A DNA stretch of 64,000 nucleotides from Rusavskia elegans. Its lineage: Eukaryota; Ascomycota; Lecanoromycetes; Teloschistales; Teloschistaceae. The stretch spans positions 124,001 to 188,000 of the forward strand of contig SAUG01000067.1 of the NCBI GenBank assembly GCA_011316305.1, given 5' to 3'. Both the position numbers and the translations under genes were made by a program. A model generated the notes under the pieces. It was not told the origin of the DNA, made no database searches, and saw only the letters and a program-made list of their open reading frames with translations. Every line of letters begins with the position of its first letter. The stretch's first letter is position 1. Of the stretch, positions 21,965 through 32,635 are shown one piece after another.

Positions 21965-22881
21965 TGATGGACGATACCCTGGATGTGCAACGAATTTATG
22001 GAGGAGCTCGTGGGTATGGAATGAAAATATGTAGAGCATCGCAGACTGGCGTTTTTGAAATCTTCAGTGATCAGACCTCACAGGAGCTGGCGACGATATG
22101 GAAGCATCGAGGGACTTGCCTCGGCAAGCTGGTTGCCTATTTGGACAATGTTGCTGATTTGCCACGTGGGCAAGAGCAAGCCCCATCCGATAGATGAGTG
22201 TCATGTTGTAAATAATATTGGAGACGAAAAGGAAATGATCCCACTGCTTTGATCCAGAACCCAATATATGCGGTTTCCCACGAGTGCCAGCTAATAATAT
22301 TACACTACGACGGCACCATGATTCACGAGTCTGGTGCTATTGCTCCGTCAAAAATCAATCCCAATAAGGGGCGGTACGCACTTGGCACCTCGGAACAGAA
22401 TTTCGTTGCAACGATTACCTTGAGATTCCTATACAGCTACAACTTTGACTGGAAGCTAATTCACAGAGTATTGGATGTGATCTCGGCATGCAACGGTAGA
22501 TTCTCAGAAACTTGGTTGATGGTTACCATGTGAGCCACAATGCGGTTGATTTCTTGACATTGAATACCACTCCCCTTTCTCTACGGGTTAAAGACCTTTA
22601 TCGTAGTCCATGTACGAGTATGCTCAGTGGATCCGAAGCAGTGCAGAGATAGTTGATCCTGGGCGGCTGTTTCATCAAGTCTGGAAGGTATTTATTCGTT
22701 GAGGATTGAAGCTCTCGAAGCACAATAATCAGAGTCAACGATCAGCCAATCAAAGGCGGCTTCAGAGAAAGTATTTCTTGGCATCAAAACGCGCAGAAGA
22801 GCCTCATGGCGATTCAAGCTAACCTTTGCAAACATTTCTTGCCTTACACTGCAACTCTCTGAACGTCTTGTATCCGCCGAA
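21965..22881. other. Intergenic region between flippase and Prp19
   Basis: This 917 bp holds the flippase 3' end and the Prp19 promoter. Short open frames are present on both strands but none looks like a protein family. Confidence 0.4.
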
Positions 22882-24467
22882 ATGCTTTGCGCCATCTCTG
22901 GAGAAAATCCTGAAGTTCCTGTCGCTTCAAAAAAAAGTGGTGCGTAGACGCAAACCCGACACTGGGGGTGGACGACTGATCCAATCACAAAGGAAATGTT
23001 TTCGAAAAGCGTCTTGTTGAAGCCTACATCGCAGAGAATGGCCGAGACCCAGTGACAGACGAGGAGCTCTCCACAGATGATCTAGTGGAGCTCAAAACAT
23101 CAAGAATTGTCCGCCCTCGACCGCCAACCCTTACATCCATACCTTCGCTGTTATCGGTCTTCCAAAACGAATGGGATGCGCTCGCGTTAGAATCTTACAC
23201 GCTGCGACAGCAACTTACACAGACAAGGCAGGAGCTTAGTACGGCTCTTTACCAACATGATGCAGCGGTTCGAGTGATTGCACGGCTGTCCAAAGAAAGA
23301 GACGAAGCTCGCGAAGCGCTGTCAGGCATATCTGTCCATAGGGGACCAGCGACCAACGGGGATGCCATGCAAGTGGACAGCCCGGGACTCTCAAGCGAAT
23401 TAATTGCAAATGTGGAGGCCACGCAAGGAAGGTCAGACAGCCATGCCGACACCCTTCATCGAATACTCTTACTGACAGCACTAGACTCTCAAAGACAAGA
23501 AGAAAGCGCCCTGTACCAGCTGATTGGATAACTGCCGACGGTCTGAACACATTGGCTCCCGCCGAGACCTCCGACACACCTTGTACCAACGCGCGGTCCC
23601 TGGCTGTGAATGCATCTTGCGATACCTTGCTCCTGGGCGGCAGCGACGGCAGGGTTGGCGTGTACTCGATCTCGCAAAAAGCCATAACTGAGGAGCTGAA
23701 CGCGGGACACGCCCAAGTCACAGACACGTTATGGATTGGGACCAAGGCCGTCGCCTCAACTTCTACCGGCAATGTCAAGATATTCGAATCCGCGCAGGAA
23801 ATTGCCAGCTTCTCTGGCCATGCTGGTGAAGCAACAGCGATTGCCAGTCACCCAAGCGGTGACATCCTTGCTTCGGTCGGCGTGGACAAGAGCTACATCT
23901 TCTATGATCTGACATCCAATACGGTTGCTACCCAAGTTCTTACAGATTCAGGTAGGTCCGAAAGCAATGTCTAGAAGTTTCACACTTTTTTAACGGCGAG
24001 TAGCACTCACAGTCGCTGGCTTCCATCCAGATGGTCATTTGTTCGCTGCTGGTGGCGTTGATGGTCAAATAAAATTGTTCGACGTCAAGACCGGAGCAAA
24101 TGCAGCCAACTTTGAATCTACAGGACCTATTGAAGCCATCTCGTTCTCCGAGAATGGCACATGGCTGGCATCAGCAGCAAAGGGATCGACCAGCGTCTCC
24201 GTTTGGGATCTCAGAAAAGCTGCTGTAATCCACACAATAGACATTGCAAGCCCGATCTTGGCTGTGCAATGGGAGTATACTGGGCAGTTCCTGGCGATTG
24301 CTGGTCCTAGTGGGCTAGTTGTGCAACATTATTCGAAATCAACCAAGGAATGGTCGGAGCCGTTGAAGAATGCAGTGCCATCACTGGCAGTGGGTTGGGG
24401 TCTCAACGCGAGCTCAATATATTGCTTGGACGCAGAAGGTTTGATCACCACACTAACGCCACAGTAG
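22882..24467 (+). CDS. PRP19: Prp19 U-box E3 ubiquitin ligase, splicing factor
   Basis: Four exons: 22882-22939, 22993-23431, 23485-23951 and 24004-24467, giving 475 residues with matching phases. The N-terminal U-box (residues 1-70) begins [20 protein letters not shown] and continues [21 protein letters not shown] central coiled coil follows ([20 protein letters not shown] onward, about 80-150), then the [10 protein letters not shown] linker and a WD40 propeller from about 200 to the end ([60 protein letters not shown]). Prp19 is the core of the NineTeen complex that activates the spliceosome and also acts in DNA repair through K63 ubiquitination. The first intron splits the U-box and is only visible by phase. 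Confidence 0.96.
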
Positions 24468-25363
24468 AACACATCGGGCTTTTGGAAAACCTTTCATGTA
24501 TGCTGCAAAATCTTCACAAGCTTCAAATATGATGGCATGCAGACCTCTTGGGACCGAGGGCTGACTGTCCAAGCACTGAAGCGTTCTGGATGTTGAAGGG
24601 TATTGCTCCTTGAATCTTAGATATTTATTGTACAGTAGCTGATAGGACAGAAAAGACGATCTGCCCAAAGATGCTCTCGCTCTCAGATACAGGAAGCAGT
24701 AGGATACAGTAACAAGCATGATAAGGCCCAAGCACGATTGGTCTACTCCGTGCTCGAGTGGCCTCAAGACTTTTATTTGAGGCAAAGAGCTATCGGGATA
24801 TGAACGCAGGCACGATTGGGCTATGGCAGGACATTCCCATGCAACGACTGCCGCATTGTCAGTCAAACCACAAGATACTCCTATTGCCAGTGATGTGCTT
24901 CTCTGTCCTACGATGTTTTCCAAGTCGAAAAGTAAATACAGCCAGCCGCGATTCATGGGATAAAGTGATATATGAAGTATTCTGATTAACCTACGCATTT
25001 CAGTCAGGACGTCCTTTGGCAAAAACGAATATATTCTACGTTGGACATGCTACCATCTGTCCACATGAGGATAAAGTATTGAATCTTCCAAAACATAAGG
25101 TACATCAGACCTTATTACGTGACGTACAGAAATTCGTTGATTTCTTCACTGTTGACGGAACCATTCCGCCGCCACCAAACCCTCGGCTTCGGTTCATCAC
25201 TTGACGTTCAAGTGCCATCGAGCACCTACACCGCAGCGACTCCCGACCACAAAGCATCAAAGGACTCTACTACCCGGTGCTCGATGAATCAGTTGACCTT
25301 GAATTTACTACTGATATTTCATACGTATCCTTGATTCATGTTTGTAGCAATCGACGGAAGACC
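24468..25363. other. Intergenic region after Prp19
   Basis: This 896 bp contains no gene I can support. A 189-codon minus-strand open frame (24453-25022) begins in it, overlaps the end of Prp19 and lacks family features. Confidence 0.4.
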
Positions 25364-26558
25364 ATGGAAACAACGCACTCAGTTTCTTCATTGTTGAATA
25401 GCACGATACGAAATCTCAAGGTAACTCAATATATACACCCCTTTGGCCCTGGTTGATTTTGCTGATTCTCTTTCATTTAAGCGGTCTCATGACCAAATGT
25501 CCAACGGGGCCTCAACCCAATCGACTTCTTCCCAGAGGCCCGTCTCATCTGCCCCTTCCGCTACTGGGCCTACAAGATCTATCTTCAATTCTTTTCCCAG
25601 TATTAGCATGCCCAATTTTCCCAGTCTCCGCTTTCCCGGAGATGGTTTCGATTTTCGGAGACCTGCACCCACGGTGCCTATCCCCAATGCTCGAGATATC
25701 ATTGATCTTACCGACGAATACAGCCCTGAGGTCCAGCGCCACGCTCGACCAACTAATAGAGCCACCCACAGGAATTTCATCGACGTCGATGAGGAGAGTA
25801 CAAGGGCAAACGTTGACAGTTCGAGCCAAAGCCCCGATCTTGAGCTCCTCGAAGTCAGATCTATCCGCTCTCAGAATACAAGCGACCCAGAGCCTCGACG
25901 AAGGGAACATTCGAGGCCGCGGCCGATCTTGCGGCCTCCGGGCTCCTCGCATACCGACAATTTACCATTTACCGTAGGCGGTTGGAGCGGGCTGCGGCAG
26001 CACGCCCAAGGACACAGAAGCAATCACGAAACAGCACGGCGCTTTCACCATCTGCTGCACACAAACCACCCAAACCCCCGTCACGAAATGCTCCTCATGC
26101 ATCAAGGCCGGGACATCATACTACCTGGTGATCTTGATTTTGTTACGCAAGGCTTCCAGATGGGAGACGCCACTCCCAGACAGCCACAGCCTGCTCCACC
26201 CACGTACGATGCACCTGCGCCCGCCCGTGAAGGTTTTACGAGATCTCCGAAGGAGGACGACGTGCTTGTGTGTCCGAACTGTGAGGCGGAACTGGGGACA
26301 GGCAAAGACGACAGCATGCGACAGGTCTGGGTTATCAAGGCCTGTGGCCATGTGAGAGAGTCACGTCCACTACAGGCAATCGCTGCTAACTCGTTACAGG
26401 TTTATTGCGGCGAGTGCACTCAGCACCGGTCGTCGGTTAAAAAGGGCAAAGGGCCTCGAACTGCTTCGACGAAGCCATTCTCCAGATGCGTTGTGGAGGG
26501 TTGCACGAACAAAAAGGCTATCGTTGGACCACGATCACTGTTTCAGGTCTATCTCTAG
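25364..26558 (+). CDS. RING-like nuclear protein, possible SUMO-targeted ligase subunit
   Basis: Exons 25364-25420, 25482-26351 and 26400-26558 give 361 residues. The first exon (METTHSVSSLLNSTIRNLK) is inferred from a clean GTAACT...TTTAAG intron in the right phase; without it the start would be the ATG at 25497. Residues about 50-200 are low-complexity with an acidic IIDLTDEYSPEV block (SUMO-interacting-motif-like) and a second acidic motif. Near the end is a cysteine-rich module: VCPNCEAELGT, then VWVIKACGHVYCGECTQHR, then SRCVVEGCTNK. That is a RING-like arrangement found in fungal proteins annotated as cell-cycle control or Slx5/Rfp-like. The domain is 60 residues from the C-terminus. 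Role as a SUMO-targeted ligase is inference from domain content. Confidence 0.68.
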
Positions 26559-27205
26559 CTTGACCATTGGGCCAGGGCAAAGATTCTCTTCCTGGCGCGC
26601 CTCCAGAACCCTCTTAGCGTTGCCAAAAACCACCACTTCTTCCAGCCAACGTCAAAAGGCTCTGTGTACCCTTATCAGCGATAAGTAGCGCTTAACATAA
26701 TCCGGCCGCGTAGGAATCTTGGCATTCGAGGAGGTGTCGCAGGCAAAGGATATACCACCGAATACGGTCAATTCGTGGATTTGTGTATGTGAAAGTGTGG
26801 ATAAAGGCGGGAGCATTTGCTGAGCGCGGAGTTTGAGGAGTAGGGACGAAACGACCATCTCAGAGGCTCAACTTCGTGTAAATAGTTGCCTATCAGCACC
26901 GATTCCAGCGAAAAATTACAACCCCCGTAATTACCATGACCGGGCTTGTTCTGCGAGACTGATCAGATACATATGATTAGCATCCTAGACCTCGAGCAGC
27001 CACTGGTATCTGACGCACCCGTGGCACCATTGACGCGGCTCTCGATCGATATGCGCTTCCAATATCACCACTGTACTCCGTACATAGTTGCTTTATTCTC
27101 CCCCGAGGCCACATCTCGATTCCTTCCGATAGCTTGATCGCTTCTGTCCCATTCCACAAGTGCTGGTTGCAGCCTCTTCAAACTCGTCTCCCTCTTTTGT
27201 GTAAG
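26559..27205. other. Intergenic region before PHS1
   Basis: This 647 bp contains no supported gene and should include the PHS1 promoter. A CT-rich leader (about 27165-27200) precedes the ATG. Confidence 0.4.
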
Positions 27206-28046
27206 ATGTCGCAAGAGCGTCCTCCACCTCTCCCTCTGACCAAAGGTGAGATCGCTAAAGAATATCTCACCGCCTACAACTCCATCTGTACACTCTTATG
27301 GCTATCGGTGTTTGGTCGTGTGGTCGTGGTCCTCCCAATTACCGGCGTTGAGAGTGTATACGAAGCAGCGGGCGATTTCACAAAATGGACCCAGACAGTT
27401 GCAGTCCTTGAGATCTTACATTCCGCTTTCGGTACGTTACTTTAGCTCTCCCATTGCACAGAGCGACGCCTTTTCTTGTCTTCATGTCGCCGAAGGAATG
27501 TTTTCTTCAGAAAGAATTCACAAAACATGGACTGAATCTCCATCCAGGCCTCGTCCGCTCCCCCCTCCCTACAACGATCTTGCAAGTCGCTTCGCGCATC
27601 CTCCTTGTCTGGGCGGTCGTCAACCAGTTCCCTGCCGCGACTTCCACCTCCCCGTTCTACAGCAGCATGCTCATCGCCTGGTCCGCCACGGAAGTGGTTC
27701 GGTACAGCTACTTCGTCCTCAACCTGCGGGGCTCCGTTCCAGGTTTCATGACGTGGTTGAGATACAACATGTTCTACGTACTGTATCCGGTTGGTATCAC
27801 GAGCGAGGCTGTGTTGGTGTGGAAAGCGAGTGAGGCGGCGGGTGAGCCGTGGAAGTTTGTCGGGTGGGGGGTTTTGGGGCTTTATGTTCCTGGTTCGTAC
27901 ACACGGAGTCTTCGCTAGTAAGGAATTTGGGCTAACGCATGTGCTTGAAAGGATCCTATGTGCTCTACACGTATATGATTGCGCAGAGGAGAAAGGTCAT
28001 GAAGGGGAAGCAAGCGGAGAGAAGGAATCGAGCTGTGACTCATTGA
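27206..28046 (+). CDS. PHS1: Very-long-chain 3-hydroxyacyl-CoA dehydratase (Phs1)
   Basis: Exons 27206-27431, 27548-27892 and 27952-28046 give 221 residues. The protein is highly hydrophobic with about six membrane segments (for example CTLLWLSVFGRVVVVLPITG and FMTWLRYNMFYVLYPVGITS). The family signature SATEVVRYSYFVL (catalytic Tyr and, further on, Glu in GITSEAVLVW) is intact. The enzyme dehydrates 3-hydroxyacyl-CoA in the third step of ER fatty-acid elongation, feeding sphingolipid and glycerophospholipid synthesis. The C-terminus is basic (QRRKVMKGKQAERRNRAVTH), consistent with a cytosolic ER-retrieval tail. The first intron is 116 bp, longer than most here. Confidence 0.94.
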
Positions 28047-28680
28047 TGGAAAGACTGAGCCTAGGTCAGTAGTGTTCTTTATGGATGTCATGCATGCAAT
28101 ATACAATTCTCTTCGATATTCTGCGTATGTGAGTTTGTACAAATGATAGGGCGTTTGCTCCAGGGGTTCTCCCCCTTCATTCAATGCGCGTGAAATTCAG
28201 GAGTGAGAAGAACAGGTATGTACACAGAGCTGTTACGAACATAAACAACCATTACGTGTAGTTCCCGTATGGAAAGCAGTAATCATTGTCCATTACATCC
28301 TCATATCTTACTCGCACCTATCTATCTGTCTTCCGTCCTCTCGACTCCCCTTCTTGCCTCAAGCCTATAGGGAGACCTCTTTTATCTTCAGTTGAACCCT
28401 AAGAAATGTAGGTACGACTCATCCTGTGCTCGTTTGAAAAGGTCCTGCACCATTGATCCGCAATCTTTCACAACCTTGGGCTTGCGATTCGGTGCTGTGT
28501 ATTGAACCCTCGTCGTACTCGTCCCACAGGGCCAGTCACGACGTTCGGGGATTCCATTTATACACTCTGACGTAGTGGTGTCATGGGTAAGAATCGCTAG
28601 GCGTTGCGGAGATGCAACAGCGGGCAGTGGAGGGTAGTCATGAACATATCAATTGCCTTACATATGTAGCCGCTTCGGCC
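28047..28680. other. Convergent 3' intergenic region
   Basis: This 634 bp lies between the 3' ends of PHS1 and the DUF4604 gene. I see nothing in it beyond untranslated-region-like sequence. Confidence 0.4.
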
Positions 28681-29248
28681 TCAATCCTCCTCGAAGGATA
28701 GCTTCATCTTCTTGCCCTTCTTTGGCCCCTGTTTCTTGGCTGCTTGCGATGGTTTCTGGACCTCATCCGATGAAGCATCGTCGGCAACCACCTTGGCGGA
28801 CCTTTTCTTCGAACTTCCACCGATAGCCGCGGTCCTCTCTTTTGCTTCCAGTCCTCGTTGCGCCTGCCCCTCACGGCTTTCTTGAGGTCGTGCTTCTATC
28901 TCATTGAAGGTTTGGACGTCGGTGTCTGGTTGCCCTTCTTCGGCTGAATGCTGCTCCGTGGATGGCGGTTTCAGCAAGGCATCATACTCAGCCTTAGATA
29001 AGGTCTCGGAAGGATCGTGATCATGGACATAGACCGGCTGGTCGTCATGCTCCTCGTCGGCGTTTCTCAATTTCTTTGGCCGCGCCTGTGGTCGTTGCTG
29101 GCGAGCAGAGTCTGTGCCCCCAAATTCGCCTCTGAGCTTCCTCAAAAATGAAGGGTCGCTGGACTCTTGATTCGAAGTGAGTTTTAAGGTACTACAGAGG
29201 GAATTGGGTACACATACCGTAGGTCAGGTTCTTCGCATTGAAAGACAT
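28681..29248 (-). CDS. DUF4604 domain protein
   Basis: Two exons on the minus strand, 29248-29218 and 29165-28681, give 171 residues. The start MSFNAKNLTYESSDPSFLRKL is the family hallmark; the rest is highly charged and disordered, with QQRPQARPKKLRNADEEHDD and PVYVHDH in the family-conserved middle, and a C-terminal lysine-rich run KKQGPKKGKKMKLSFEED. The family is widespread in eukaryotes (C1orf-type small basic proteins) with a suspected nuclear or RNA-linked role, but no established function. The intron lies at codon 11. Confidence 0.83.
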
Positions 29249-30177
29249 GTAGAGAGAACCGACGTTCGCAATGACAAGACTTCACAATCTACTTCAACAG
29301 CAAGATTTGCATGTTACTTGTCTCTGTCTCGGCCAACGATGAGCCTGATCTTGCGGTCGATAACCTTTGTGGGAAAACTGCTCCCCCAGATTGGGGACTT
29401 TGTGGGGTTGGAGTTGGAACGGGCTGCGGGATACATCTGACAGCGTCTGACAGCGTCTTTAGCCCTTGGTAGGTGTACCTGAACCGAACCTTATCCTAAC
29501 CGTTATTATCAGTTGCATCCGTGTTGTAGACCTGAACAACATACTGCAGCATTTGATGAATGGAGATGTTGTGGATGCACCCATACGACAAGCAGACAGG
29601 GGTCCCTCGGGTGGGGCTTGGCAAAAATGATGCTAGACTGGATTTGACAAGGTCAACATCATGATCTTGATCGTCGTGTCTCCCGTGGTCCTACTGACGC
29701 CTCCCTACTGTATGGAGAAACCTCCTCTGTCACCATTGATCCGTCCGCTCCTTCGCTTCCTGCCGACAATCCTAGCAAAATCCTCTCCTAGATAGCCTCT
29801 CTCGCCTATACAGTCTTCACCCTACATCCAAAAGTCACATACCAACTCATCTGCCGTCACGAAGAGGCCAGAATTTACAGGAGAGAATTCCAACCTTCTA
29901 TCGGAACTTCCAATCAGGTTCTCACCGGAAGTCTTTGCGTACAAACAGACACGCCAAGATATGCTTCAAAAGGCCGATCATACATGCTCCTGCGCAGAAA
30001 GATAATACATGGTGGATGCTTGCGCGATTCAGCGACACGTTCTACTCCTTCCAGTGACATTGCTGCTACAACCTCCCCTCAACTCCTGGCCAAAGCATTG
30101 TCTGTCACGAGTCCAGACCGTATGCGAACCTCCAAAAGTTGGCCTTCCCATTCACAGAGAAAACAGGAGGTGGCACA
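29249..30177. other. Divergent intergenic region
   Basis: This 929 bp lies between DUF4604 (-) and the mannosyltransferase (+) and must contain both promoters. Short open frames near 29980-30280 overlap the mannosyltransferase start in other frames and are not called. Confidence 0.4.
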
Positions 30178-31925
30178 ATGGGCTTGGTCCAAAACCTCGT
30201 CAAGCGGATACCGTCGGTCCCAAGTCCACCTCCCTTGGACGACCCGACACGCGAGAAACACAAGACTTCCTCTAGGTTAGCCTTCTTCAAGCGGCGGATA
30301 CGTCTGAAAGGAAACTCCAAAATATCTGTCCCTCTTGGTGCTGTACTTTTATTTCCTTGTATTGTCATTATACTAATCCTTGTACTCGTGATCCGGCATG
30401 ACTCCTCAACTGGTGGCATGCTCATGCCTGCTGGCGCCCCGCCAACAATAAGGTGCGTCATTATCTATCCATCCTCAAGGCGACATACCTCTGCGAGCAT
30501 TCGCTAACCCATCTTACAGAAAAATCAGTGAGAAACACGACAAAGTCTTCGTGCCTGGCTGCCTGGAGCCGCAGGTCAACGGACCTCGGGCGAATGCTGT
30601 GCTGGTCGTCCTGGCACGGAATCAAGAGTTGGAGGGGGTGATACAATCCATCAAATCACTCGAAAGGCACTTCAACCGGTGGTTCCATTATCCCTACGTT
30701 TTTCTCAATGACGGAGACTTCGACGCCAACTTTCGAGATACCATAATGAACTACACAAGCGCGCCTGTGGAATTTGGAAAGATAGATCCGAGCATGTGGG
30801 GATACCCTGATTGGGTCAATGTCGACGTGGCCAGGGAGGGAATCAGGAAGCAGGGCGACAAGGTTATCATGTACGGAGGCATGGAGAGCTACCACCACAT
30901 GTGCAGATTCTATTCGGGGTAAGATAAGAGGCACGCAACGGCCAGCCCATGCTGATCCGCGGCAGGTTCTTCTACAAGCATGAGCTATTGCAGAAGTACG
31001 ACTGGTATTGGCGCATCGAGCCGGAAATCAAATACTTCTGTGACATCACCTAGTAAGCTTCAGCGTGAAAGAGTATGGACTCCTATTAACATCCCTCCAG
31101 CGACCCATTTGTACATATGGAACGCGCGAACAAGACGTACGGATTCACAATTGCCGTCAAAGAACTCAAGGAAACGGTGCCCAACATTTTTCGATATGCC
31201 TCGGCCTATATGCGAAATAACAACCTCAAATCTCAGGGGCTATGGGAAATGTTTGCAGAACCGGTTGAGGAGGAAGAAAAAACCAAACTTCTCCCCGTTG
31301 ACGATCCAAAATACAAGCCGCCATTACCCGACGAAATCCTTAAAACTCAGGCTGGACACCAAGGACTGCCGGACATCGACCCGGAGGCCATGGAAGGGGA
31401 GAAATATAACATGTGCCACTTTTGGAGCAATTTTGAGATCGCCAGATTGTCTTGGTTTCGAAGCAAAGAGTACAACGACTTCTTTAATGTCATGGATAGG
31501 AGCGGAGGCTTCTGGATGGAGAGAGTGAGTGCCGCCGTTGACATTTTCAGGTGGGAAATACCTTACTAACAGCACAACAGTGGGGAGATGCTCCTATCCA
31601 TTCGCTTGCGGCGGGCGCCTTGCTCGCTCCCAGAGATATCCACTACTTCCGCGACATTGGCTACAGGCATACAACCATACAGCATTGCCCGGCGAACGCC
31701 CCAGGTAATAGACAACTGCCAAGGCCTCCATATTTGGAGATGACGACGACGGACGAGAAGAAGAGAAAAGAAGAAGATGACTATTGGGAGCAATGGGACT
31801 CGGTCAAGGAAAACGGGGTTGGCTGTCGATGTCGGTGTGACACCGACATCGTTGACGTTGAGGGTAAGCAAGGAAGCTGCCTGGCCGAATGGGTGGCGGT
31901 AGCCGGAGGGTGGGCTTCGGCATAA
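30178..31925 (+). CDS. Alpha-1,2-mannosyltransferase, Kre2/Mnt1/Ktr family (GT15)
   Basis: Five exons: 30178-30452, 30520-30918, 30966-31052, 31101-31524 and 31581-31925, giving 509 residues. It is a type II membrane protein: cytosolic N-terminus, single anchor at about 56-78 (SVPLGAVLLFPCIVIILILVLVI), lumenal catalytic domain. GT15 motifs in order: NAVLVVLARNQELEGV, HYPYVFLNDGDF, YDWYWRIEPEIKYFCDITYDPF, CHFWSNFEIARLSWFRS (the region of the catalytic Glu) and WGDAPIHSLAAGALL with HCPANAP near the end. The enzyme adds alpha-1,2-mannose to N- and O-linked glycans in the Golgi. The closest yeast type looks like Ktr4, which is not certain. The C-terminal 80 residues end in a Cys-rich, Gly-rich tail. 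Confidence 0.93.
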
Positions 31926-32635
31926 TAAGCCATGAGGAAGCCAGCCTCGCTCGCTGCCTTTGATGTATGCTTCTGTCGTTCACTCCGAGCAGTGCAGGCG
32001 AGTGAGCACAGTTCTGCTAGATCCCGGCATTGGACTGGAACATCGAAAGGTACATAGAGCAGGTCCAAGATCAGACGACTGGGTAATCATCACAACTGAA
32101 TCTAACGAGTCGAAAGTGCTTATTTGTTTGTTCAGCTGTTTGGCGTAGTAGTGAGTATCGAAGCTCCATCGGAGCTTGCCTTATCGATAACGCTTATCAT
32201 GCAGGCCTTTCCACGTTAGCGTTAGGCATCTACATCCCACCTCGACCCCTCCTTCGACCAGCCAGCTTCGACATCACTCCCATGCAACAGTGATGCTCTC
32301 CAGAAAGTGCTGACATCTTCTGTCACTTCGGTGGCAAGCAAGTGCTGTTGATATCAACTTCGCCCTGTTAAACTTGCTTTCAATCTCCTGGTAACGACGA
32401 GTTATACACTTGGTGTGAAGTTAACCAAGTGGAAGAGTCACAAGGCTACCACCCGAGAACCACTGTATTATTGACTCAAAATCCTTCACCTGGGCCGAAG
32501 CTTCTGATCATTAATATTCCCTCGACAGGTATGCCAGCCTGATAATCCCTCCTTGAGGTGCCCCGTCCCTGTCACCGCTCTGCTCTTGATATCACCCTTG
32601 ATGATCTGAAAGTGGTCCCTCTCACGAGCTTCGTT
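31926..32635. other. Intergenic region before the large unrecognised gene
   Basis: This 710 bp contains no supported gene. The coding frame of the next gene is open for 26 codons upstream of its ATG, without an ATG, so an upstream exon cannot be excluded. Confidence 0.4.

Noticed and set aside
24453..25022. 189-codon open frame on the minus strand
   Set aside because: It overlaps the 3' end of Prp19 on the opposite strand and shows no family features.
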